Below, one piece after another: positions 7,577 through 13,791 of a stretch of 32,715 nt of DNA (position 1 is its first letter; every line of letters starts with the position of its first letter). A program made the position numbers and the translations under genes. The DNA comes from a virus, in IMG/VR virus record IMGVR_UViG_3300035388_000086, positions 1-32,715 of that record; one strand, written 5' to 3'. The notes beneath the pieces are model-generated. The model worked only from the letters and a program-made list of their open reading frames with translations, ran no database searches and was not told where the DNA came from.

Positions 7577-8016
7577 ACGGCTCTCCCAAAGAAAAACAAT
7601 TAACGCTCTTTGATTCCGGGGTAATGTCAGCATCACAGGTGCTGGACGGCATGAACCAGGATTTGAGGAATGATGCCCGGACCTGGCCCAGCCTGTTGGC
7701 AGAGCTTGTGGATGTGCTGGCTGATCATTACCAGGACAGGGAAAAGGCCAATGAAGAAAAGGCCATGGCCATGGCCCAGGATGTCATCGTGGTCATTGCC
7801 CATCACCTGGGCGGCCGGAGCGTGTACCTTCCCCGGGATGACAGGCTCAAACGGGCAATCCGGGATTCAATGATCCACAGGGCATTTGACGGGACCAACC
7901 ATCTGGCCCTGGCCAGGAGGGCTGGACTGACAACAACACAAATTTATAACATCATTGAGAGACAGCGTCGGCTTCGCCAGGACCGACTCCAGATGAAACT
8001 GCCGTTTCCTGAATAG
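7573..8016 (+). CDS. Mor/C-family transcription activator
   Basis: A 147-residue protein of the Mor/C family (Mu Mor is 129 and Mu C is 140 residues). It switches on middle or late phage promoters by binding a palindrome upstream and contacting RNA polymerase. The family signature is visible: a helical N-terminal dimerisation region (about 20-78), then GGRSVYLP (residues 80-87), the beta strand whose equivalent in Mor touches DNA, then a helix-turn-helix at about 108-130 (TNHLALARRAGLTTTQIYNII). Mu has two such proteins in series (Mor, then C); only one is present here. It is the last gene of the early operon. Two matching palindromes before the late operons (11255-11268 and 17937-17950) are its likely targets; that link is inference. 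Confidence 0.92.
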   Translation: MNGSPKEKQLTLFDSGVMSASQVLDGMNQDLRNDARTWPSLLAELVDVLADHYQDREKANEEKAMAMAQDVIVVIAHHLGGRSVYLPRDDRLKRAIRDSMIHRAFDGTNHLALARRAGLTTTQIYNIIERQRRLRQDRLQMKLPFPE

Positions 8017-8027
8017 CTTTTCTTACC

Positions 8028-8050
8028 GGGCGGCCTTTTCTGGGCTGCCC
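8028..8050 (+). terminator. Stem-loop after the activator gene
   Basis: A GC-rich stem of eight pairs (one G-T wobble) with a T-rich loop lies 12 bases after the stop of the activator gene. The T run (CTCTTTT) starts about eight bases further on rather than directly after the stem, so it is an imperfect intrinsic terminator. It marks the end of the early operon and the edge of the AT-rich cassette. Confidence 0.5.
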
Positions 8051-8106
8051 CATCAACTCTTTTATGTATTAAGTGGATTTTCTAAAACTTCGTAAAGGTT
8101 GTTTTT

Positions 8107-8136
8107 TTGACAGATAATTATAACAGTGAATAAAAT
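8107..8136 (+). promoter_or_regulatory. Sigma70-like promoter of the accessory cassette
   Basis: TTGACA (8107-8112, a perfect -35) and TAAAAT (8131-8136, five of six) are 18 bases apart, 55 bases before the first accessory gene. The surrounding DNA is AT-rich. It would let the cassette be expressed from the prophage without the phage activator, as expected of a moron. Predicted only. Confidence 0.55.
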
Positions 8137-8191
8137 CTATTAATGAAAACAATTTTTACGGACAAAAGGACACAAATCAAAGAGGTAAAAT

Positions 8192-8638
8192 ATGGATATT
8201 AAAATAATTCAAAATTATGTTTCAAAAGCTCGAAGAATAATTGAGACCAACCTCAAAGTTTTTATTTTAAAACAACCAGCTGTTTTTGAAGCCTTCCCAA
8301 AAGGGACTTGCGGCGTAACAAGCGAGATTATTGGAACGTGGCTTATTTCAAAAGGAATTGAAGGGGTAGAATATGTAAATGGCAAAAGATGGCGAAAGGG
8401 GCGCCATGAGACTCATGGATGGTTAGAAATTGATGGCCTGATAATCGATATTACCTCTGACCAATTTAAGCCAGATGGATTGGGGCCTGTTTACATTGGA
8501 AGCGATAGAAAATTCCATGATACGTTTCAAAATCAGCAACACAAAATGCCCAATCTTTCATTTGTTTCAAGCGATGTATACCCGTCCTTTTTAGAATTAA
8601 TGAGACACTTTGAGACAGATTTACAGGAACCAAAATAA
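8192..8638 (+). CDS. Transglutaminase-like Cys/His/Asp protein (accessory)
   Basis: A 148-residue cytoplasmic-looking protein. The motifs suggest a papain/transglutaminase-type fold: C40 at the start of a helix (PKGTCGVTSEIIGTWL), H75 in 'ETHGWLEIDG' and D86 in 'IIDITSDQF'. That Cys, His, Asp order with a strand on each side is the usual transglutaminase-core layout, and the length fits a minimal single-domain member. It could be a peptidase, amidase or acyl/aminotransferring enzyme; the substrate is unknown. The gene is AT-rich unlike the phage backbone and has its own upstream promoter, so it looks recently acquired. The ribosome-binding site is AAAGAGG. A role in host fitness or defence is possible but not shown. 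Confidence 0.68.
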   Translation: MDIKIIQNYVSKARRIIETNLKVFILKQPAVFEAFPKGTCGVTSEIIGTWLISKGIEGVEYVNGKRWRKGRHETHGWLEIDGLIIDITSDQFKPDGLGPVYIGSDRKFHDTFQNQQHKMPNLSFVSSDVYPSFLELMRHFETDLQEPK

Positions 8639-8639
8639 T

Positions 8640-8676
8640 ATACAAACAGCAGGCCCGGCAAGGCCCCTGTGTATTC
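8640..8676. other. GC-rich imperfect inverted repeat in AT-rich region
   Basis: Between two accessory genes lies a short GC-rich island with paired arms (ACAG..GGCC against GGCC..CTGT, flanked by ATAC and GTAT). It stands out from the AT-rich surroundings. It may be a weak hairpin terminator or a leftover of phage backbone sequence; no T run follows. Confidence 0.35.
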
Positions 8677-8718
8677 TAAAGAAGGAAGGTGGCGTTTATT
8701 AAAGGAGATGAACCAACC

Positions 8719-9399
8719 ATGAAATTATTTAAATTTAAAAAAAACGACAACAACGACCTACCTTATATTTTGGACATTATAGTAAATAAACGGATTTTTC
8801 TATCTACCTCAGACAGTATGAATGATCCAGATGAAGGTCGTTGGAAACGCGAAGGTGAAGGTGAAGATGAGTACCAATGGGGAGACCTTCCAGGAAATTA
8901 TTTCGAATTAAAAAAACGGTTACATGATCGAGTTGATAAACAGAGATTCACTTGCTTCGTTGAAAACATCAACAACCCTTTAATGTGGGCTCACTATGCC
9001 GGAGGATTTCGGGGTGTCGCATTTGAATTTGAAATAGATGAGAATGTACATGATTTGAGAAAAATTAAATACGAAGGAATTCCTGTAGTTTCACAATTAC
9101 AGATTGAAAAAGTTCTTTCTGATAAGTCGTCGCCTCAGGATATAGGGATTCTAAAACAAAAAGCACGATGTTGGATATATGAAGATGAGTGGCGGCTATA
9201 TGGAAAATCAGATGATAAGTATGTAAACAAGATCCAATTGAAATCCGTAATATTGGGATTTAAAGACAATAAAGCCCACGATGTCCTACAAAAGATAATC
9301 AGAAAATTTGGTATTCGGCTCGGGTATTTGAGCCAAAGAAAAAATCAAGAATACTTTATTGAATATGTTGATGCCTATTCGAAAGAGTCAACTTATTAA
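8719..9399 (+). CDS. DUF2971 family protein (accessory)
   Basis: A 226-residue protein of the DUF2971 family. Family marks are an N-terminal 'KLFKFKK' strand, 'FLSTSDSMNDPDEG' (the conserved asparagine-aspartate-proline turn), 'NPLMWAHYAGGFRGVAFEF' (the hallmark W-x-H-Y-A followed by a glycine) and 'ARCWIYEDEWRLYG' (the conserved E-x-E-W-R region). The fold and activity are unknown in my knowledge; members are common in accessory islands and prophages. I chose the ATG at 8719 because AAAGGAG precedes it and the family usually starts with this strand; an in-frame GTG at 8689 is possible. It is AT-rich like its neighbours and is probably cotranscribed with the previous gene. Confidence 0.85.
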   Translation: MKLFKFKKNDNNDLPYILDIIVNKRIFLSTSDSMNDPDEGRWKREGEGEDEYQWGDLPGNYFELKKRLHDRVDKQRFTCFVENINNPLMWAHYAGGFRGVAFEFEIDENVHDLRKIKYEGIPVVSQLQIEKVLSDKSSPQDIGILKQKARCWIYEDEWRLYGKSDDKYVNKIQLKSVILGFKDNKAHDVLQKIIRKFGIRLGYLSQRKNQEYFIEYVDAYSKESTY

Positions 9400-9751
9400 T
9401 ATAATAACGTTCTCCTGAAAAATTAAGCTTCTCGACTTGATCGAAAATCAGGTTGATTATGTAATAACCTCCCTGTGGCAAATTTCCAGACAGGAAGGTT
9501 AGTCTCCAATATAGGTTAATGGAGTATTGATCAACTTGATTCTTCTCATTCTCATATAATTGATTTTTAAATCTGTGAATAAAAAATTTGTTTATACCAG
9601 ATGCAGCATTCTGGAAATATTTAAAAAGCCAGAACTGGAGAAAGAAGAGCTCTGTAATTTTTCTGCATCGGGCATTGAGAAATAAAAAATATAGATATTT
9701 AACTTAATAGGTAGTACAAGAATTCGGAATGATTCATTTATAGGAAAAACC
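9400..9751. other. AT-rich intergenic region, 352 bases
   Basis: This gap holds a hairpin (9466-9500), a perfect TATAAT at 9555-9560 without a good -35 at normal spacing, and a short GTG-started frame (9575-9685, 36 residues, ending 'ASGIEK') that has no ribosome-binding site but reads like real protein. That frame may be a remnant of a deleted gene. A smaller dyad (CCAGA..TCTGG) lies at 9597-9614. I see no RNA gene. Confidence 0.5.
9466..9500. repeat. Inverted repeat/hairpin after the DUF2971 gene
   Basis: Arms 9466-9476 (AACCTCCCTGT) and 9490-9500 (ACAGGAAGGTT) pair over 11 positions with one mismatch around a 13-base loop. No T run follows, so it is either a weak or factor-assisted terminator, or an operator. 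It lies 67 bases after the stop codon. Confidence 0.55.
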
Positions 9752-10918
9752 ATGATAACTAATATTCAATTTCTACGTGCTTTTGCAGCAATGTCCATAG
9801 TTCTTTATCATACAGCATTTCTTTTGCCTGGTAATATCCATACTGAATTTCAAGGAGTTGCTATTTTTCTTGTTATTAGTGGCTTTACCATTAGTTATAC
9901 TGCAAATAATAATCCAATAGGTTTTTTTTATCGTCGGGTAATTCGCATAGTTCCTCTCTATTGGATTGCGACCTTAAGTTGTGTGTTGTGGCTAAGTTTA
10001 CCAACTATAATACAGATTTATATGATAATAGGAATCTGTTTAATTTATCTTGCAGGAAAATATTTATTAAAATCGAGAAGCAAATATACCGCTATTATAA
10101 AAGATAAATGCTATATTTTATTAGGGTGCTTTATCTTATTATTTATTTTAGCTCTTGTTTATTTATGGATAGGTACAGTTCATAAAAATTTCGTTATTTT
10201 CCTACTAAAGAGTTTATTTTTTATCCCAGCTCTTGATATTAATGGTGATTTACATCCTCTTCTTGGCGTTGGCTGGATTCTTAATTTACAAATGTTTTTT
10301 TATTTTGTATTTGCGATTACTCTTTTTGCAGGGAAATACCTTGCGCCAATCTTGACCATCTTAGTATTAATAACAATAAAAGTTCTCTATTTAACAGGAA
10401 TATTTACTAATAATTATTTTAAGTTTTATTCGCACGACTACGCTATATTTATTATCTTAGGAATAATTTTGAATTATGCATTCGTTTACTTCAAGGGTAA
10501 GATTATATCAAAGAAATTGTCGATTACATTACTGTTTGTTGCTATATCATATTTATTATTGATTAACCTTGCGCGAGAATACATATATCCTTTTTGGGGA
10601 AGTCATTATGTCGGACCAGTCATTCTTGTTGGAGCAGCTCTGATATGTCATTCAGCGGGCGTTCAATGTAGCTGGAGGATTGCCATTATTTTAGGGAATG
10701 CTTCTTATTCTCTATACCTTCTTCACACAATAATCATAGAAACTCTACGTCGAGGAATAGCAATATACCCTGTTCTTGATTTTTCACATAATATATTTGG
10801 GTTATTAGTGGTATTCTTGATAGCTATCCCTGTCTCAATTGTAAGTTATAATTATTTAGAGCTTACAATTCAAAAGGGATTAAAAGATTTAGGCAAGAGA
10901 ATGGTAAATATCATATAG
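9752..10918 (+). CDS. Membrane O-acyltransferase (acyltransferase 3 family)
   Basis: A 388-residue integral membrane protein of the acyltransferase 3 family (OafA/OacA-like), which moves an acetyl or similar acyl group onto cell-surface sugars. It has about ten hydrophobic segments. The family motif R-x10-H is present exactly as R9 and H20 (FLRAF...LYHT) in the first segment. 'FFYRRVIRIVPLYWIA' (about residues 58-73) is the second family motif. The length is that of single-domain members without the extra SGNH domain. It is strongly AT-rich, and upstream DNA has no strong ribosome-binding site other than AGGAAAA. In phages, such genes alter the O-antigen and block adsorption of related phages (serotype conversion); that role here is inference. 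Confidence 0.93.
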   Translation: MITNIQFLRAFAAMSIVLYHTAFLLPGNIHTEFQGVAIFLVISGFTISYTANNNPIGFFYRRVIRIVPLYWIATLSCVLWLSLPTIIQIYMIIGICLIYLAGKYLLKSRSKYTAIIKDKCYILLGCFILLFILALVYLWIGTVHKNFVIFLLKSLFFIPALDINGDLHPLLGVGWILNLQMFFYFVFAITLFAGKYLAPILTILVLITIKVLYLTGIFTNNYFKFYSHDYAIFIILGIILNYAFVYFKGKIISKKLSITLLFVAISYLLLINLAREYIYPFWGSHYVGPVILVGAALICHSAGVQCSWRIAIILGNASYSLYLLHTIIIETLRRGIAIYPVLDFSHNIFGLLVVFLIAIPVSIVSYNYLELTIQKGLKDLGKRMVNII

Positions 10919-11304
10919 CCTCCAAAAACTAATCCATCTTCAAATAGCGTTCTTACTTCTTTTTTTATTTCTCAAAGTATGGTTGCTTATAATATTGGAG
11001 GACGGTAATCCAATCAGCTGTCACTAAACGGATAACAAGATTTCATTTAGTAGAAATACAAAATCAATAAAAATATTTTATAACAAATTGTTACACAGGG
11101 CACTAACAGATGGCTTTGGGGGTTACACTATACGATATAGGTAAGAAACAGCAGTATAAGCCATTTCCCCAAATTTTTTTTATAATATATTAAATTCCCC
11201 CTGGACGGTTTATCCCGGGCCGCCCAATCTTCCTTCCCTTCCTTCCCCCATTAATTCAAACACTTGAAACCCACCCCGCCAAGCCCATATGAAAGTATGC
11301 GGCC
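10919..11304. other. Intergenic region before the first late operon, 386 bases
   Basis: There is no convincing gene. The first half is AT-rich like the cassette. At 11115-11121 and 11167-11173, TTTGGGG and CCCCAAA can pair, the latter followed by eight Ts (11173-11180): a long-loop terminator candidate for the acyltransferase gene. A TATAAT lies at 11181-11186 without a -35. From about 11190 the base composition returns to that of the phage backbone. A polypyrimidine tract runs from 11229 to 11249, and the activator-type palindrome at 11255-11268 follows. Confidence 0.5.
11255..11268 (+). promoter_or_regulatory. Palindromic activator site, Plys-like late promoter
   Basis: TTCAA-ACAC-TTGAA. 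The same palindrome (TTCAA-ACGC-TTGAA) lies before the second late operon. In both cases the ATG begins exactly 36 bases after the palindrome, with TAT at the same place (11296-11298 here). No Shine-Dalgarno precedes the ATG. If the centre (between 11261 and 11262) is at -43.5, the position I recall for the Mor dyad at Mu Pm, transcription would begin on the ATG itself. This would be the counterpart of Mu Plys. Predicted, not tested. Confidence 0.6.
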
Positions 11305-11754
11305 ATGTATGAAGAAACCGTAGACATAATCCTTACCCGGCTGCGCCGGTCCGACCAGGGCACTGAAGGTATCTTCAGTATCCCCGGGTTGCATTTCTCC
11401 TGTCCTTGCCTGGAGTTGCCGTGGCGGGAAAACAGGTCCAATGTGTCCTGTATCCCGCCCGGCACCTATCCTTTGGTATGGCGGGAATCCAAAAAGTGGA
11501 AAGCCTTCCACATCCAAAACGTCCCGGACAGATCTTTTATCCTCATCCATTCCGGCAATTTTGCCGGGGATGTGACTAAGGGGTGGAAAACCCATGTCCA
11601 TGGCTGCGTTATCCTTGGATCGAAATCCGGCCGTATAGGCGGACAAAAGGCAGTGCTGGCATCAAGGCCTATGGTGAGACGGTTTAACATAATTTTGAGG
11701 GGCAGAAAGGCCCGCATAACCATCAAAGAACAATGGAGGCAGGAAAATGCTTGA
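11305..11754 (+). CDS. DUF5675 family protein, first gene of the late operon
   Basis: A 149-residue protein of the DUF5675 type. The family marks are an opening beta strand (IILTRL), 'CLELPWRENRSNVSCIPPGTYPLVW' in pieces (the E-x-P-W, then C-I-P-x-G-x-Y), and a later 'ILIHSGNFAGDVTKGW' and 'HGCVILG' part. Conserved histidine, cysteine and glycine residues suggest a catalytic fold related to YkuD-like or cell-wall enzymes, although the activity has not been established to my knowledge. In Mu the lysin gene occupies this place, so a lysis role is possible. No other endolysin is recognisable in the window. The start has no Shine-Dalgarno and is likely leaderless. The end overlaps the next gene by eight bases. 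Confidence 0.8.
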   Translation: MYEETVDIILTRLRRSDQGTEGIFSIPGLHFSCPCLELPWRENRSNVSCIPPGTYPLVWRESKKWKAFHIQNVPDRSFILIHSGNFAGDVTKGWKTHVHGCVILGSKSGRIGGQKAVLASRPMVRRFNIILRGRKARITIKEQWRQENA

Positions 11755-12397
11755 AGGATTGTTGGGTAATCTTGCCACCGGGGGATTTCTCGGGGGCATT
11801 ACAGGTCTGGCCGGGACCATTTGGTCCAGCTATAACAAACGCAAGCTGGCAGAGCTGGAAATGGTGGATCGGGATAAACAGCGGTCCCATGACGTGGCCA
11901 TGGTCCAGGCAGAATCAGATGCCATGATTGCAGAATCCAAGGCCCAAATTGAAGTGGTCGGTGCCAGAGTGTCAGGAGCGGTCGAGCTTGCCGAGACAGC
12001 GGCCTTTACAGAAAGCCTGGAAGCCGGGCGGATTCGGTCCTTTGATTCTTCATATATGGATCGGCTTTTTGCTGTTGAGGGCTGGCTCCGTTTCTTTTCA
12101 GTCCCTGCCGGTGTGCTGCTTGCTATTTTTTTTGGCCTTGTTGATTTTATCAAAGACATGGCCCGGCCCGGGATCACATTCTACCTTTTGGGTATCAGCA
12201 CCTGGATTACCATCAAAGCCTGGAAACTCTTGGATAAATTCAATGGATCTCAAATTACGGCCACCATGGCCACAAATATTATTTCCGATGCCATAGGGGT
12301 GATCTTTTACCTGACAGTGACCTCTGTGACCTGGTGGTTTGGGGATCGTATGGCCGCTAAGGGTATGGCTAAAAATTTAAAACTCCGGAGTTTGTAA
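11747..12397 (+). CDS. Holin-like membrane protein
   Basis: A 216-residue protein with a glycine-rich hydrophobic N-terminus (about residues 10-27), a long charged helical region (about 30-100, coiled-coil-like) and three hydrophobic segments at about 115-135, 142-160 and 182-199. The segments and the position right after the DUF5675 gene suggest a holin or other lysis membrane protein, but no holin family is certain. The ATG has a strong ribosome-binding site (GGAGGCAGG) and lies inside the end of the previous gene. A proline-arginine pair before the second segment (MARPG) is typical of three-segment holin-type proteins. An alternative role is a membrane protein in superinfection exclusion. 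Confidence 0.65.
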   Translation: MLEGLLGNLATGGFLGGITGLAGTIWSSYNKRKLAELEMVDRDKQRSHDVAMVQAESDAMIAESKAQIEVVGARVSGAVELAETAAFTESLEAGRIRSFDSSYMDRLFAVEGWLRFFSVPAGVLLAIFFGLVDFIKDMARPGITFYLLGISTWITIKAWKLLDKFNGSQITATMATNIISDAIGVIFYLTVTSVTWWFGDRMAAKGMAKNLKLRSL

Positions 12398-12604
12398 ATG
12401 GATGAAGGTGACCGGGGCAATATCAGCGCAGATAGGTTTCAAAAAGAGGCCCTTGCCCGTCAATTAAACCGGTCGGCTCAAGGAGAATCATTGACCGAGT
12501 GTGAAGACTGCGGAGAGCCAATTCCGGAAGGTCGGAGAAAGGCAGTACCGGGCTGTGTTCGGTGTGTCATATGTGAGACTAAATTTGAAAGGAAATCATG
12601 GTAA
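12398..12604 (+). CDS. DksA/TraR-family C4 zinc finger protein
   Basis: A 68-residue protein with the zinc finger of the DksA/TraR family: C-x2-C in ECEDCGEPIPEGRR and C-x2-C in 'GCVRCVICE'. DksA-type proteins bind in the RNA polymerase secondary channel and alter promoter choice; small phage versions keep mainly the zinc finger and a short helix. The ATG begins directly after the previous stop. Its end overlaps the next gene by seven bases. Its place among lysis-side late genes is common in Mu-like phages. Whether it changes host transcription is not known. Confidence 0.85.
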   Translation: MDEGDRGNISADRFQKEALARQLNRSAQGESLTECEDCGEPIPEGRRKAVPGCVRCVICETKFERKSW

Positions 12605-12936
12605 ATCCAAAAACTGATTATGCGGCCTGGCGGTTCTGGTTTGATGTTGGTCAATATATCATTGCCTTTCTTGTCGGCTTTTATGTGTGGTTCAGCAACC
12701 GGGCAAAAGCCACGGATAAAGATGTGAAAATTGTCGAAAAAACCATGGGCGGTATTGAGAGCCGGGTCACCAAGTTAGAAACCGGTTCGATTTCCCATGA
12801 CGACCTTGGAAAAGTGTATGAGCGTGTCAATGGTATAGCGGTCCAGGTATCCAACCTGGACGGCAAAATGGATGGAGTAAAGGGTGCTGTGGATATGATT
12901 AATGAACACCTGTTGAACAATGGAGGAAAAGGATGA
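12598..12936 (+). CDS. DUF2730/Mu gp25-like membrane-anchored coiled-coil protein
   Basis: A 112-residue protein with one N-terminal membrane segment (about residues 14-33, FDVGQYIIAFLVGFYVWF) and a coiled-coil tail (about 40-105). This layout and its place between the lysis genes and gp26 match Mu gp25 (DUF2730). The topology is like a spanin or Rz inner-membrane subunit (N-in, helix in periplasm), so a function in lysis is possible; I do not see a separate lipoprotein (Rz1) partner. The gene ends by overlapping the next one by four bases (ATGA). Confidence 0.8.
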   Translation: MVNPKTDYAAWRFWFDVGQYIIAFLVGFYVWFSNRAKATDKDVKIVEKTMGGIESRVTKLETGSISHDDLGKVYERVNGIAVQVSNLDGKMDGVKGAVDMINEHLLNNGGKG

Positions 12937-13229
12937 GCTATCAAGAAACACTTCAAAAGCATCTAAGGATAACGCTTTTACGGCTTTTGCTGGATGACCC
13001 GAGATATACGATGAACGATTCAATGCTTAAGGACCTGACAGAGGATTATGGTCATACGCCAAGCCGTGATAAGACCCGCACGGAACTTGCCTGGCTTAAA
13101 GAACAAGGCCTGATCACAATCGATGGTGATTCCGGTGTTCTTATTGTGACGCTCACCGAGCGCGGGGCTGATGTGGCCCAGGGCCGGGCAACGGTCCCGG
13201 GAGTCAAACGTCCTTCCCCCAGGAGCTGA
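12933..13229 (+). CDS. Mu gp26-like winged-helix protein
   Basis: A 98-residue protein with a winged helix: helices (LRITLLRLLLDDP, MLKDLTEDYG), then the recognition helix 'SRDKTRTELAWLKEQGL' and a wing with 'VLIVTLTERGADVAQG'. This is the pattern of Mu gp26-type proteins (VpaChn25_0724 family), always found just before the terminase small subunit. The role is unknown; DNA binding is expected. Strong ribosome-binding site (GGAGGAAAAGG). The gene is followed, almost without gap, by the small terminase gene. Confidence 0.85.
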   Translation: MSYQETLQKHLRITLLRLLLDDPRYTMNDSMLKDLTEDYGHTPSRDKTRTELAWLKEQGLITIDGDSGVLIVTLTERGADVAQGRATVPGVKRPSPRS

Positions 13230-13230
13230 T

Positions 13231-13791
13231 ATGAAATCCTCAAAAAACCGACCAAGCCGGGGCCGTCCATCAAGCATAGACCTTTTGCCGGAAGATATCC
13301 GGCTTCAGCTTAATGAAGCCCTGCGTGACCGACGCTTGACCCAGAAGGAAATCCGGCAGGCCATCAATGAACTGCTTGAAAAGCGTGGTAAAACCCCTGT
13401 TTCAAGAAGTGCCATTAACCGCTACTCCATACACGTAGAAGAAAAGGGCTCCATGATGAGAGAGGCCCGGGAAGCGGCTGACGCATTGGTGGGGGGATTG
13501 AAGCAAGATGGCACTGATCTTGGTCAAGCTGTGACTGAGATGATGAAGACCATAATTTTCGATAGAATCCTCAACAACGGAGAGGACATTGATGAGGATG
13601 CCATCAATAAGCTCTCTCTTGCAGCTCAGAGAATTGAAAACGCCAGCAAAATCGGTGAGGAACGCAAAGAAAAACTCCGACGCCAGGCCATTGAAGAGGC
13701 TGCCGATACTGTTGAAGAAACCGCCATCCAAAGCGGCATGAATGAAGAACAGGCCCAGCTCTGGCGTGAAAAGGTATTGGGGATTAAATGA
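13231..13791 (+). CDS. Terminase small subunit (Mu gp27-like, DUF3486)
   Basis: A 186-residue protein that matches DUF3486/Mu gp27. I chose the ATG at 13231, one base after the previous stop, because AGGAG precedes it; an in-frame upstream start at 13171 lies inside the previous gene. The N-terminus (SKNRPSRGRPSSIDLLPEDI) followed by a helix-turn-helix (TQKEIRQAINELLEKRGK, SRSAINRYS) fits DNA recognition, and the rest is helical for oligomerisation. It would recognise the phage end so that the large subunit can start headful packaging from integrated copies. It ends with an ATGA overlap on the large terminase gene. Confidence 0.93.
   Translation: MKSSKNRPSRGRPSSIDLLPEDIRLQLNEALRDRRLTQKEIRQAINELLEKRGKTPVSRSAINRYSIHVEEKGSMMREAREAADALVGGLKQDGTDLGQAVTEMMKTIIFDRILNNGEDIDEDAINKLSLAAQRIENASKIGEERKEKLRRQAIEEAADTVEETAIQSGMNEEQAQLWREKVLGIK

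Noticed and set aside
7573-8016. Reading this gene as Mu C (late activator) rather than Mor
   Set aside because: The two are one family and I cannot tell them apart by sequence here; I kept the neutral name Mor/C.
8221-8234. TTCAAAAGCTCGAA, a near match to the late palindrome
   Set aside because: It departs from TTCAA-N4-TTGAA in the right arm, lies inside a coding region, and has no promoter-like context.
9536-9560. TTGATT and TATAAT as a promoter for the acyltransferase gene
   Set aside because: The two boxes are only 13 bases apart, too close for a sigma70 promoter; the TATAAT may still matter, but I cannot support it.
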